Shown here in pieces: positions 12,375 through 24,680 of a stretch of 64,000 bases of DNA (position 1 is its first letter; every line of letters starts with the position of its first letter). The notes under the pieces were generated by a model. The model did not search any database. It saw only the letters and a list, made by a program, of their open reading frames with translations, and was not told the DNA's origin. The position numbers were made by a program, and so were the translations under genes. This DNA comes from Entonaema liquescens (Eukaryota > Ascomycota > Sordariomycetes > Xylariales > Xylariaceae), in NCBI GenBank assembly GCA_902805475.1, contig CADCSX010000009.1, forward strand, positions 1,674,001 to 1,738,000, in the 5' to 3' direction.

Positions 12375-13257
12375 GAATTTCCATATTTCTAGTTCACTGT
12401 TGTGCGAGGGAGACAACTCCATTTAGCAGGGGTGATGCAAGTCAATGGCGGCTCAACGCCGTTTATATTAGCCAGTCCCCTTTGTCAGTATCCACTTTAT
12501 CGCATAGTCAGGATCCCGTCATCCTCTACGATGTTGGACTTCACTGCATGCGCTACCAGAAGAAATATAACCATGGTCCTCTGTTATAACGATATCCTCT
12601 AATTTCGTACCTCTTACAGAACCGTAACTTTGGGACCGCTGCGATACAGACGAACATACCCCTGGCTATATTGACAACGCGACTTAAAGTACGCAAATTG
12701 GTGGTTGGCACACCTCTTAGGCTCTGCCTCCTCATATAGTGTAGATGCCGGGATTTGATGCCTAACCCGAACCGGGGATCTGCACCAGTCAGCCGAAAAG
12801 AAGTTCTAGCCTCGACCCTCCGTCAGAAGCCAGAAGAAGAAAGATCGGAGGCTTTGCGAGGATAGCCTCATCGGCTACAAGTTGTTGGGAAGTCCAAATA
12901 ACATTCTGATAACATAAACAAGGATACGCGCATATCCAATCGCTTATATACCGGAGTAAAATCCGACCCCAATCCGGGGTACTTGACGAAAAAAAAGCAA
13001 AATGCCAAAGCTCAACAGAGCAGAAGGTTTGAGCTTTTGGCTTCCCAAGTTCACGGAAACTTGTGATGTACCGCAATGTCGGAGCCACGGTTCGTCAGGT
13101 CGATGATGGATCATCGCTGGGAATATCCACACCGGTCAGTAAGCGGCTAGAATGCAGTCCCATCTGACGTGCCACTGCATTGCGAGAGCCGGTGAACAGG
13201 ATCCTGGGGTCGGGTCGTCCCAACTCGTTCTGCTCTGCTAGTTAATGCAAACAATAG

Positions 13258-13293
13258 ACCAGACAAACCGACGATCACACCCGTTTGTCTGGT
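13258..13293. repeat. Perfect 11-base inverted repeat
   Basis: ACCAGACAAAC at 13258-13268 and its exact reverse complement GTTTGTCTGGT at 13283-13293 are separated by 14 bases. It could be a regulatory palindrome, an RNA hairpin or a transposon-end remnant. No neighbouring gene explains it. Confidence 0.6.
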
Positions 13294-13876
13294 TGCCCCA
13301 ACTGCCCTAGCGGCCCTACGCCTCCCCCCGGTCGATTACGTCGGCACGGTGCACGGTGCACGACAACGGGAAGGCCGTGTCGCGAACGGACTACATTCCT
13401 AGTCGTTAGGGAGAGAAGGTGCACATAAGCTTATAAAGTTTAGGTGACCTTTTCTGTCATCATGTCTTCTTCACGGCCGAGGTATTGGGGAAATTGGCGA
13501 GGCAGGAATGATTCCTACTGGTAGGTTTGATGTAGATGGACAAAGACGGCGTCCAGAGCGGGCGGCTGAAGATGACCAATCCGTCCCCGGCACGTTTCCA
13601 GAGTAGGATCCCTCACATCTACCGATCGCTAAGCAAACTGACAAGCAGCTTGCATGTGTTCCGGCCCAGATTACCAAAGGCGGCATGGTTGTCCTGGCGC
13701 ATCCTGTAAAGTCGGCAGTATACTCCGAACCCAAGGAAATCAGAGCATGGCGGTAACATGCAGATGGCAACGATCTACAGTACATACTTACAGGCAAACA
13801 ATATGTACATATGAGCAGTTAAAGAAATAAAAAAAAGAGAGACTCTTGAAATGATCTTCAATAGTGCCTTTTTCTG

Positions 13877-13911
13877 TATGTATTATGTATTATGTATTAT
13901 GTATTATGTAT
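13877..13911. repeat. Tandem repeat (TATGTAT)x5
   Basis: Five perfect copies of the 7-base unit TATGTAT are visible in intergenic DNA. Confidence 0.85.
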
Positions 13912-14735
13912 TTAGAAGACCATGCATTTAAGAGTTGGAAGCTGACATTGTTTATACGCATATAAAGGATAAACCCGAATATCATACCAAATGCCTAGAT
14001 GCCGGGCAGCGCGTTACATCACATGATAAATCGCGTACCTTAGCCAGGTAACACAAGAACAAGCTAATACTGCATTAAGTTTCGCGCCACCTTGTTTCTA
14101 ATCCTTCATCTTACGATTCTAAGATTTTGATATTCCATTATTCTTCGATTCTACAACAAATTCTACGTGAAGTCTCAGCCACTGGTTTGAGTATCTGCCA
14201 GAGTGGGCAGTTTTTGAGACATCGTTCACGTTTTTTCGCCAATAGTCGATCCGTCTATTGGTTGTCGGGGCTTATTCTAGAGCTGTTAAACTTGCCTTTA
14301 GTAAGTGAGACATCGTCAGCAACAGTTCGCCTGACAGCTCAATAGAGAAAAGACTTGCATGAAACGCTCAATTCAGTTCCTAATGTCCTTCCCTTTCTCC
14401 TTTTATCGTGCATTCCCGCGGTATGCGCTTTTGGCAGTCTCACTGGTGCCGTTTCAAGCTGCTTGCATAGCCGCCACGTCGGTTTACACGATACCTTCTA
14501 TGGATACCTAGGTAGGTATTACCGGGCTTGGTTTACATGATTTTCTTGTGCCACTTGGCGGCAGCTCGCCTTCGGCTGATCATCGATCATGTAGGTGATT
14601 GGTCAAACCATACCTGTGCACAGTTCTAGGTCTAGTGGCCACCAATGTAGGGAGTAAAGCTCTCACCATTTCTTTTACGGTAGACACCTCCGTGCGCCCT
14701 GTAACCGCGCTATATCGTCTCAATGCGTTTGCTAG

Positions 14736-16077
14736 ATGTCAACACTTGAGCTACATGAATTTATGGGCAGCGATATACCAAAGTACCAATATGCTATCCT
14801 TTCACATACTTGGGCCGAAGGCGAGGTGAGCCTGCAGGATTTGCAAGCTGGAATCGGCCCCTCCAAACAAGGCTACGAGAAAATTGTCCTCACTTGCGAG
14901 CAGGCCGAACAACACGGCTACAAATGGGCTTGGGTGGATACATGTTGCATCGATAAGACAAGCAGCGCCGAACTTAGCGAAGCTATAAATCCAATGTACC
15001 AGTGGTACAAAGAGTCCGCGGTGTGCTACGCTTATCTTACGGATGTATATGATCGCGTATGAACTATCTAAGAATCTGATCGGTTGGTTGGTACTCACCG
15101 AGGTGTACTTTTAGTTCCCGTATATGTCTATGTCAGATGAGAACCGCCATGGATCACGGATCTCCCGATGGTTCACTCGATCTTGGACGCTGCAAGAGCT
15201 AATTGCGCCTTCAAATATCATCTTCTATGGCCATGGGTGGAAGGAGATCGGCAAACAATCCGATCAACGGATTCGAGACGTTATCACAAACGTCACGGGA
15301 ATTCCAAAGCCCATTATATCCACACCCAAGTGTCCTTTATCATATTATAGCACCACTCAGAAAATGTCTTGGGCAGCTCACAGATCGAGTACACGCACCG
15401 AAGATATAGCGTATTCTCTACTGGGACTTTTTGATATTAACATGCCACTTCTATACAGCGAAGGCGACAAAGCTTTCCTGAGACTACAGGAAGAGATCTT
15501 GAAAGAGACGGATGATCATTCACTGCTATGTTGGACGGTTCCAAGATCTAGCCCTAGAGCGTGGACGCTAGAAGGTGTGTTTGCGAAATCCCCTAACGAT
15601 TTCGCAGAATCCGGCAATTTCGTAGGGGGGCTTTACGACTCAGGTTCTCCGTCTGCGATGACCAACAGAGGACTCCAGATTCATGTTCACCTGGAAGAAC
15701 GATGCTATGGCATACACTCCCGTTTATATTCCGGTAGCATCGCAGCTGCTACTTACAATGCTAGGATAAATGCTGGTTATTTCGAGTCTAATATTCATAT
15801 GGGCCAGGTGGCAATAATACTAGTCAGGACAGGGATTATACAGCGTTCTTTACCGTCAGTCGCACAATGTAGTAATAGATACGCTAGATTAGCTACACCA
15901 ACGCTTAAAAACTACAGCTTAAAAGAAGGTTATCCAGACAGAGATGTGGAACAAATATACATTAACAAAATCACTTCTAGGGCCGTCCCCGTCTTGGAGG
16001 TGTTCATCTGTAAAGCATACCGATTGAGGGGTCGATTGCACATTATTTACAGGAACAAGAACCCGAACCCCTTCTGA
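14736..16077 (+). CDS. HET-domain (heterokaryon incompatibility) protein, intact portion
   Basis: This belongs to the fungal HET-domain family, whose members trigger cell death on non-self recognition during hyphal fusion. Exon 1 runs from ATG 14736 to 15056. A 58-base intron (GTATGA..TTTTAG, 15057-15114) leads to exon 2, 15115-16077. All three HET blocks are present: YAILSHTW, WAWVDTCCIDK and RWFTRSWTLQELIAP, followed by the family's usual EDIAYSLLGLFDINMPLLY. A slightly earlier ATG (14723) would give the common MRLL-type start but is out of frame with the domain. The frame to 16077 ends in a tail that does not look native: protein-like sequence continues one frame over (see next entry). No ankyrin or NACHT-WD partner domain is visible. 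The gene may be non-functional or frame-damaged. Confidence 0.8.
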
Positions 16078-16553
16078 CATTTACGATGATACAATCCCCT
16101 TCCGAATCAGGACAATTTACTACTCCATTTCACCGAAGCGAATGGGTAAAGCTATTGAATTCGGTGGCTCTAATAGAGGAGTGGCTGACATGGTCTTCAG
16201 TCTAGGGCTGTATCAAACTTGAATTTGGATTTCGGCAATCATCAGAATATCCTTACTTCGTGATTATCGTTGTAGAATCTGACTATGCGGCGAGACCATA
16301 CTTGTTATCGCTTACCTGGGACGATGAATATATCCACTTCAGCGTTCGTACGGATGAACCTCCGTTACTCGCTCTCGAGGAGTATTACCCACAAGCCCAT
16401 GGACTCCTCTGGGGTATGCTGGATCCGTCCAGTCCTTCCACGCATCAGGGTAACTGTTGGAATATGTACGGTGAGATAGCTAAGGCAACAGCTTTTATAG
16501 ACATAGCTACTCCCTTGGGCGGGTTTGGATTCCTACGGTTAATTTCATCCTAG
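16035..16553 (+). pseudogene. Displaced C-terminal part of the HET-domain gene (frameshift plus in-frame stop)
   Basis: From about 16045 the protein-like reading moves one base earlier (HYLQEQEPEPLLTF, then RSEWVKLLNSV). The jump follows a GGGG run at 16027-16030 and equals one missing base. This frame then meets TAG at 16203-16205 and continues without a shift into EFGFRQSSEYPYFVIIVV and LSLTWDDEYIHFSV to TAG at 16551. The wording resembles C-terminal regions of HET proteins, so it is most likely the rest of the gene above. The internal TAG could come from CAG by a single C-to-T change, as RIP or deamination would give, or the region may hide an unrecognised intron. Confidence 0.55.
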
Positions 16554-16689
16554 AACGTGAGAACCCTTATACAGATGAAGGGGAAGCAGCGGGTAACCGT
16601 TTACATTTTCTAATTCGGGCACAACTAGTATCGGAGGATGCTACAAGCGTATAGAAGATGCCCTAGATATATTGTTTATATTACCTATG

Positions 16690-18043
16690 CTATGCGCCGA
16701 GATGAGCATATTCTTTATTAAACGCTCTTCCAATAACCATGCGGCGTATCTCTGATGTTCCTGCCCCTATCTCGTATAACTTGGCACTATAATTTGTGTG
16801 ATTAGCGATGTGGTGAGAACGACGTAGATCTATAGTGAACTTACTCCCTTAATAACCTAGAAGCTGGCATCTCTTCCACGTATCCCATACCACCAAGTAG
16901 CTGAATGCAATCCAACGAAGACTCTGTTGCTCGCTCGGCGGCGTACAGGATGGCGCCCGCGCAGTCCTGCGTTCTGATCTCCCCCTCCTCATCAACGGTC
17001 TTAGCGGTGGCATAGGTGTATGCCCTCGATGCCTGTAGCTTCGTGTACATGTCGGCAAGCTTTCCCTGCACGAATTGATTATGCGCGATCGGCGCGCCGA
17101 ACTGTTTTCGCTGATGCGTAAACGGTAGCGCGACGTCGAGAGCTGCTTGCATGATACCCAGGGGACCTGCGCTGAGTACAAGGCGCTCGAGGTCAAGCCC
17201 CTCCATCAGCACACGCACGCCCCCGTTGACTCGGCCCAGCACATTCTCCTCCGGCACAAACACATTGTCGAATACGAGCTCTCCCGTATTGCTCCCTCGC
17301 ATGCCCATCTTGTCGAGCTTCCGCGCGCAGCTGAATCCCTCGAAGCGAGTCTCCACGATGAAAGCCGTGATCCCCTTGGATCCCTTGTCGGGCTCCGTTT
17401 TGGCGTACACGACTACCACGTCGGCATCTGGCCCGTTCGTAATCCACATCTTCGTCCCGTTGAGCAGGTACCCCCCATCGGCCTTCTTCGCCGTCGTCCG
17501 CATACTTACGACGTCGCTTCCCGCGCCCGACTCTGACATCGCTAGAGCCCCGACTCGGGTCCCTGCTATCAGACCTGGCAGGTACCGCGCCTTCTGCTCG
17601 GGCGACCCGTTGAGCTGCAGCTGGTTGACGCACAGCTGGGAGTGCGCGGCGTAGCTGAGCCCAATGCTGCCGCTAGCCCTGGATATCTCCTCCATAACCA
17701 CGCAGTGTGCTTGGTACCCCAGTGCCAAACCGCCGACGTCCTCGTCGGCCGTCATGCCCAGGAACCCGGCCTCGCCTAGCTTCGGCCACATCTCCGCCGG
17801 GAAAGAGTTGCTCTTGTCCGTGAGCGCGGCGGTCTCCTCGGTGATCTCGCGCCGCGTGAATTCCTGCACCCGCTCGCGGAGCTCGGCTAGATCTGCGGTA
17901 CTAGGTGCTACGAAGCCCTGGGGGTGCTTGGAGGATGCATACCGCCGGAGATGTGGTGGTGAGAACGCTGGTGGGAGGGGCGATTTGGTGGTTGATGTTA
18001 GTGAGTGCCGCACCGGGCGATGTAGAGCTCTGAATGCCTTCAT
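16690..18043 (-). CDS. ivdA: Isovaleryl-CoA dehydrogenase, mitochondrial, two exons
   Basis: This FAD enzyme oxidises isovaleryl-CoA to 3-methylcrotonyl-CoA in leucine catabolism, passing electrons to ETF. Exon 1 is 18043-16845. A GTAAGT..ATAG intron (16844-16787) leads to a 97-base last exon ending at TAG 16690, which restores the family C-terminus (AKLYEIGAGTSEIRRMVIGR). Total length is 431 residues, the normal size. The N-terminus is Arg/Ser-rich with RRYASS, a mitochondrial presequence. The acyl-CoA dehydrogenase signatures are present: AMSESGAGSD (about 169-177) and QLLGGMGY near the C-terminus. The Glu in GLDLERLVL (about residue 286) is the catalytic base position specific to the isovaleryl-CoA subgroup. 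It is divergent from the MCC beta-subunit gene, 333 bases away, which supports the assignment. Confidence 0.95.
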
Positions 18044-18376
18044 CCTTTTTTACAGTAAGAAATTGTTTATATAACTATGTAAAAAGTAGTTTTTTAAAAT
18101 ATAAAGAGGGAGAAAGTACGAATTGCTTGCTGTACAATTCAATGTTGATAACCCTCGGCTTATTCCTTCCCGCAAGAAGCTATAAACGGTACACGGTAAA
18201 CCTCGGCATAGCGGCTATAAGCGGCGTCCGCCTCAAAGCTTCCCTGGTTTCCCGACGTCAGCTCCTTCAGCTTTCATCTCAGTTACTCGTCTTTCAAACA
18301 TTCCAACGTAGTTTCTCTTTTTTACAAACCAGGTCCTTTTACAGCAGTATGTAGCAGGACGCACACTACCGCCAAG
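18044..18376. promoter_or_regulatory. Shared divergent promoter of leucine-catabolism genes
   Basis: This is the only DNA between the two divergent start codons, so it must carry control elements for both. It contains three CGG triplets in one orientation at 18204, 18212 and 18222, the last forming a CGG-N3-CCG palindrome (18222-18230). Such CGG triplets are typical of Zn(II)2Cys6 regulator sites. A GACGTCA word near 18254-18260 resembles a bZIP half-palindrome. The binding proteins are inferred only from motif type. Confidence 0.5.
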
Positions 18377-20273
18377 ATGTCTATACCAAGATGTACGAGG
18401 GATCTCCTAGGCTTCTCACGCCAATTGACTCGACAATGCACACGATACCCCCGCCGACCCCCTCACGTCCGTCTGTCTGCCCGAACAATCGCGTCTTATA
18501 CAGCCCAGTACCAAGCGAATGCTATATCGGTAATACAGAGTAACGTAGACTCAACCTCAGACGAGTTCAAGGAGAATGAGCGGCTTATGAATGAAGCTAT
18601 GGCTCGCCTGGAGCAGCTGACGCGCTCGGCACAGCAGGGCGGCCCCGCGAAAGCGAGGGAGAAGCACTTGGCGAGGAAGAAGATGTTGCCGCGGGATCGA
18701 GTTACGGCTTTAATAGATCCTGGGACTACGTTCATGGAATTATCCCCTCTGGCTGGTCACGAGCTCTACCCGGAGGCAGACGTACCTGCGGGGGGTATCA
18801 TTACTGGGATTGGTGTTGTGGAGGGCGTTACGTGTGTGATTGTTGCGAATGATAGCACGGTAAAGGGTGGCACTTATTACCCCATCACTGTGAAGAAGCA
18901 TCTGAGAGCCCAAGCTGTGGCCCAGGAGAATAAGCTCCCGTAAGTGAAAGTCTGCGAACTACCCAAACAATCTAGTAAGGTCATTCATTCTATTATAACT
19001 AGTCTAACAATAACATAGTTGCATATACTTGGTGGATTCCGGCGGTGCAAATCTACCTCACCAGTCAGATGTCTTCCCGGATCGGGAGCATTTCGGTCGT
19101 ATTTTCTACAACCAAGCGAGGATGAGTTCTCAAGGAATTCCTCAGATCTCAGTGGTTATGGGTTTGTGTACAGCAGGTGGTGCCTATGTCCCGGCCATGA
19201 GTGACGAGAACATCATCGTAGAAGGACAAGGTCACATCTTCCTAGCTGGACCACCTCTCGTCAAGGCCGCTACGGGTGAAGAGGTATCAGCCGAAGAACT
19301 CGGCGGTGGTGCCATGCACACCTCCGTGTCTGGCGTGTCAGACTACTTAGCTGTAGACGATGCTCATGCCATTGTGCTTGCTAGAAGATGCATTAGCAAC
19401 CTAAACTGGCCGCACAAGGCCGCCCCGCCCCAAACAAGCTATTCTGAACCCCTATACCCCACCTCAGAACTCCTCGGCATAGCGTCGACGAATTTGCGAA
19501 AACCCTTACCCATCCATGAAGTAATCGCGCGAATCGTTGACGGTTCGCGCTTCGCCGAGTTCAAGCGTGACTTTGGCACTACTCTGGTAACGGGCTTCGC
19601 GAGCGTCTATGGGCACCGCGTCGGCATTGTGGCCAACAATGGAATCCTCTTCGGGACGTCGTCGCAGAAGGGAGCTCACTTCATCGAGCTATGTGCCCAA
19701 CGCGGAATCCCGCTAGTCTTCCTGCAGAACATTAGCGGGTTCATGGTTGGCGCACAGGCGGAACGAGACGGGATCGCTAAGCATGGTGCTAAGCTAGTGA
19801 CGGCGGTCGCGTGCGCTGATGTGCCCAAGTTCACGGTCGTCGTGGGAGGTAGCTACGGCGCTGGAAATTACGGCATGTGCGGGCGCGCATACAGTCCACG
19901 ATTCCTGTGGATGTGGCCCAATGCGCGCATCGGGGTTATGGGCGGAGAGCAGCTTGCCAGCGTCATGGCGACGGTAGGCCAGAAGGCAGACCCGGAGCTA
20001 AGGGATCGGATCGAGCGTGAGAGCGACGCTGTGTATTCCTCGGCGAGGTTATGGGTGAGTAATAATCGTGAAATCTAAGAAGAGTCACGCGCCAATCCTA
20101 TATCGTCATCGCTTACGTATCCTTTCTACTAACACAACTTTACTACACAGGATGACGGTGTTATTCCGCCGCAACACACGCGGCGTTACCTTGGACTGGG
20201 GCTGAGAGCCGCGCTGTCGGGTAGGAATGATGTCCAGCCCGGTGATACCAGATTTGGGGTGTTCCGGATGTAA
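18377..20273 (+). CDS. mccB: Methylcrotonoyl-CoA carboxylase beta subunit, mitochondrial, three exons
   Basis: This is the carboxyltransferase subunit that moves CO2 from biotin (on the alpha subunit) to 3-methylcrotonyl-CoA, the step after isovaleryl-CoA dehydrogenase. Exons 18377-18939, 19019-20054 and 20151-20273 are joined by introns with GTAAGT/ATAG and GTGAGT/ACAG ends, and a CTAAC branch site in the second. The product is 573 residues. The N-terminus is basic and lacks acids (presequence). The carboxyltransferase domain shows LVDSGGANLPHQ, GLCTAGGAYVPAMSDE, LQNISGFMVG and VVGGSYGAGNYGM, plus GGEQLASVMA. These match the acyl-CoA carboxylase beta family in the MCC rather than propionyl-CoA style. 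The C-terminal exon encodes the usual ending VIPPQHTRRYLGLGL. The alpha subunit gene, often adjacent in ascomycetes, is not in this window. Confidence 0.95.
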
Positions 20274-21256
20274 CGAACACACCCGACGAGCTGAAAATTT
20301 ACGCGCCGCTCGAGGTAGGGATAGTAATGACACGACACAGCATGACGCGATACGATTTGCGGGTTTCCTGCCTATGATAGACCATAGATAGCGAACGAGC
20401 AAAAATTGAAGGCGGTGAACGGGCTTTGAGAAGGGAAGGAGAAGAAAAAATAATTTAAAGGGCTTTGGTAAACTTTGACCGCTTCCACCCCTGAATACGG
20501 CACTACCCTACCCAATTGCCATTATCTTCTCGGGATCTTTAGGGTTTTGCCCATCAGGGTCCGTCCCGGCAATGGAACGGAAAGGGGGTCGAAAGCTCTC
20601 GCCAATTAATCTCACTAAGTTCAATAGTTGAATTCAAAGTTCATGATTCCACATGCCTGTTAAAGTGGTCTGTAGGCTAATAGACGTTTCATTATCGAAT
20701 CCCTTGGAAAACATGCGTTGACATCACTGTCTTGGTTTGCAAGCGCTCCTTAGATCTATCCATAGCCATTAGCTATTCCGTAGAGCTTTGCACCTATCTT
20801 GCTACCTGGTAGATGGATATACGATGCCGCCGCGTATGTGCCTAGCCGTCGAAAGCACAGCTTTTGCGAGAGGTCAGGCCAGGCCAAGCCAACCCGTTGT
20901 CCATCATCCCTTGCTCGTCCGGCATCATCGGGTACCAAACTGAAGGATTCGAAATAGGACGATCTTTTTTTTCTCGTCCATCGTTTTATTACCAATACCT
21001 ATCCTCCCTCTTCCATAAGGCACGGGATTACATCGCGTGCTATCTCCCTACTTGCTAGGTACTAATACGGTTTTTATCAGTGCTCCCCCGGCTCCTTACA
21101 TATACGCAGGTCGGCGCGGGCAGGCCCAGCAAGCACAGGTGACTATCGTGTGTATACCGACATATGTGTCCCTTAGCTGGGTAGGCAATATAATATAGGG
21201 AGGTAATCTATTTACATGCATGCATATATAGGTTAGGTACTGTACTGTACCTCCTA

Positions 21257-21331
21257 GACATACATACATACATACATACATACATACATACATACATACA
21301 TACATACATACATACATACATACACATACAT
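21257..21331. repeat. (CATA)n microsatellite
   Basis: About sixteen uninterrupted copies of the 4-base unit, ending in a short CACATACA variant. Confidence 0.95.
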
Positions 21332-21412
21332 ATTACGGGGTCGTTACACGAATGCAAATGGACGTGGGGTTAATGCGGCCCCTCTCGTAGCAACGGGCTC
21401 GCTGGATAGAAC

Positions 21413-21436
21413 GGATGGATGGATGGATGGATGGAT
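21413..21436. repeat. (GGAT)x6 microsatellite
   Basis: Six copies of GGAT are visible in intergenic DNA. Confidence 0.9.
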
Positions 21437-22563
21437 AGAGTTTTTTTCTTTAATGTTAGCTGCATTGTACATGGAGCCAGTACTTGCAGATTGGATTCTG
21501 TAACGGATATATGTCCGGTATGTTTTGCTTCCCGGAGGAAGTAAGTATATCATATATCAAATTCCTCCCCTTACGGATCTGACGTATAAACATGACTCGA
21601 CGCGGGATCTGCCATATCTTAGGTACGCGGCGACTACCATTGCGCTTGTCGGCATCTAACATGCGTACGCTGCGCCCCAGACAATGTACGCTGGGTACGT
21701 GTAGCGGTTATGCGGTGTAGTGTACCTAAGCTGACAGGGTGGGCTAGGTAGCTTGGGAATCCGATACAATGGGTTTGGTTGCTATCATAGGTGCGCGTCT
21801 AGTCGTAACTTAGTAAGAGTATAACATTGCAACGTATAAGCAAAAGACAAAAGGCAGAAAGTAACGCCAAGCTAACCTCACCACCGCACCCAAGACGAAA
21901 AGGACGTCGGGTGACATGATGTTCCTGAATCAGCGATCCTTCTATACGACTCTGTCATGTATGGGATGGTATTGTATTTACGCATGCGCCTGTGTACCAT
22001 ATGTAAAAATGCGAAAGTTCCCCTTCCCCCCTGACGAATCGCGTCCCGTCATCTGAGGTACCTGGATCTTGTAAGATGGTAGGATTCCGCCTTATTGGCC
22101 CCCACAACCTCGGAACCACGACAGCGCAAACGAGATCTACATACATCTCGTCAAACCCTAGATATATCGTAAGTACCTAACCTATATGCATGTACGTATG
22201 TACGTATGTACCGTTCGAATACGTATTCCAAACAGGTAATTTATCGAAGACCAAAATGGGAAGATACATTAGAAGAAGAAACCTACAGGGAATAATATGG
22301 AGAAGAAAAGAAAGAAAAAAACTTTTAAAAGACCCCATAATATACGCCACCAACCCGGCCCGCTGCGGGAATGGCGATCTCGTCGCCTTATGTCATCGAT
22401 TCCACTTGCGCCGTCTATATCTGCTTATGAAAACACGGATTTTATTTAGCATTGCACCAACGAGTCCTGTAAAGCCGGAAATACGCAAAACATTTAATAT
22501 ATTATTCCCGACAAAGAAGTCATATTGTAGTCACTATCGCTCTGTGCTCCCACGCGTAGGAGT

Positions 22564-22602
22564 CACGATACGGACGGACGGACGGACGGACGGAGTATCG
22601 TG
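22564..22602. repeat. (GGAC)n microsatellite inside an 8-base inverted repeat
   Basis: CACGATAC (22564-22571) and its exact reverse complement GTATCGTG (22595-22602) enclose a 23-base GGAC-repeat tract. As a transcript or single strand this would form a stem with a purine-rich loop. Confidence 0.75.
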
Positions 22603-24680
22603 TAAAAAGGCCTGTAAGTTAGGTACCTAACCTGACGTATCTCGGCGTGTCCGGACTCCGCAACTGGCAAGTAGCCGAGCAGCTACTGCACATGGACTAT
22701 GAGTCGAGACGAGACCTTGGCGTGCTATATAGCACGTGCGCCTACTGATGGCGCCGTGTACTGTATGGCGTGGCTGTTCTATCGGTACGACGCAATATAA
22801 TGTAAGTAGATACCCGTTTGTTCGTATCCCAGCGCAGGACCACTCATTGTATCCGTTTATTCCCATTACCAACACCTGCGTCTACGCCTTCGCCATGGCG
22901 CAAGCGTTTATACATTAGACACGGCTTAGAAATAATATTAGGAATAGCACCATACAGCTCCAGTTTATAACATACACGTAAGTTAGTCCGTGGATCCGTA
23001 TGTGGATAACCTGTCGTCAAGAGCCGGTTCCAACTTGAACTCGACTCGACAGGGGCCCGTTGACATCACGTTGCGCGGCTCCGGGCTGGGGTAGGTTCGT
23101 TTGCGCTAGGGCCCTGGCCCTTCTTTCGACCGGACAAAAAAGGTCTGTTCCCTATTCCGGTGAGCGTTTTCGGGGGGTATCCACAGGGATAGAAGGACCG
23201 CAGAAACGTGGGGTGGGATTCTTTCGGTTCTGGAAGGACTTGGCGTCTCTTTTAACTACAGAATCTTCATATAGACGCCACCGCGGTAACAGGGCGGTGC
23301 CTGTATGTGGTATGCATGTAGTAACGTGTCCCGACCCTGACTAAAATACATATATAGATTGCGATCACAACCCACCAAACTTGGTAGGTTGCTGGTTGGC
23401 TCGTATCTCTGCGTATTATGGTCCCGTAGTTTCGGGATGCAACTAGGGCCGCAACCAGGCAGCATTCGTAGATTAGGTTAGGTACCTATGTAATCAATTA
23501 CGACGAGAAGTTCCGGGAGTGAAACCAACTGCTCAGACTGCATGGCGTACTTTTTCTCCGCTTAAGATCGTCAGTCCCTTCGTGGCCTGGCAACCTTGCC
23601 ATCTTGGTGTTGGCTGGCTTCTTTTGATTCAGTCTTCGATCCTCGATCCATGTGAATCGGATTACCCGGCTCGCTCGGGTTTATTGGGGAGATATCGGTG
23701 AAATCCTTTCTTCGGTATGGATGCCTTGTCTGCTACCTACTTACTACCTACCTAGGTGAGGCAGCCTGAAAGACGGAACCCGCCGCAATGGAAGAAAGGA
23801 AGATTTCTAGACCCGGCAGGTCAAAAAAACATACCCTTGTAAGCCATCTTCCTTTCTAGCTTCTGCGTTTTGAGTCGGTTTGCGGCGGCATTTGACCTTG
23901 CAGTCCTGTTATGTAGCAATGCTGTACATTAAGCATGTATGTATCTACCTTGCAGCTGTGCAATTACTGCAGTAAAATGTATGGCTCAGCATCCATTGGG
24001 ACCCGTTAGCCTAGCCTGGCCTTCTGACCCGAAGAGTCTGTTCATCCACAGCAGGGGTTCTGGACCACACAAGGGTACTTGAGCGTAGTGTCGAATTGAT
24101 GCAGGTTAACCTTCAAGCCTTTGGCTAACCTGCCAGTGTTAACGTTCTAGGCGCTGATAAGAACGGTGGAGAAGAAAAGGCGGGTTACCCCAAAATGAGA
24201 TATGCGCTCAACTCCTTTTCTAACTCGAGCTCGTCTGCAAATCATCTAATGGCGATTGACGCCATATACAGAAACACAGTTAGAAATCCTGAGCATAAGT
24301 CGGTGACGCCAGCTCAACGTCGAACGGGCTCGCATGTACACTACTATCCAACCAAAATAGCCTGAATATGAACATGAATTCTGATGACATGTACATGAAA
24401 TACTCCCATACAGCGGCTTTTATTGTAGCCGTCAAAAGCAAAACGCCTCCCCAACGCTGTTCTGCATGATAAAAACATAACGCCGATGCGATGCATTGTA
24501 TGTAAATGCCAATGCTTCTGAGGCTCCCTTTCCCCCTTTAATACCCTCTAGAGAAACATGTTTTTGTCATAAATATACAGACGCTTAAGAACTTTTTAAG
24601 CCCGCTAGAATTGCTGCATAATATTTGTTAAACCAATAATCGTAACTGCGAAGTGTTGGAATTGTGTACCAATAAAACTA

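Larger units (their letters stand above)
11368..14722. other. Long intergenic region with weak coding relics
   Basis: These 3.35 kb lie between the divergent NUDIX and HET genes. No complete gene is visible. A short coding-like stretch (12145-12374), a hairpin (13258-13293) and a 7-base tandem repeat (13877-13911) are listed separately. Other open frames at 11545, 11754, 12402, 12789, 13471, 14127 and 14355 have no recognisable domain. Confidence 0.45.
20274..24680. other. Gene-free 4.4 kb rich in microsatellites
   Basis: This is the convergent spacer between the MCC beta gene and the GATA-like-domain gene. No reading frame with recognisable protein is present. Short tandem repeats are concentrated here (ATAC, GGAT, GGAC, and GTAC/GTAT at about 22191-22211), and TTAGGTACCTAA-type palindromes recur near 22164, 22618 and 23475. 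The composition is not strongly A+T-biased, so this is not a RIP-degraded repeat. Confidence 0.5.

Noticed and set aside
16845..16850. Apparent early end of isovaleryl-CoA dehydrogenase before the family C-terminus
   Set aside because: A GTAAGT intron and a short last exon (16786-16690) supply the missing C-terminus, so the gene is intact.
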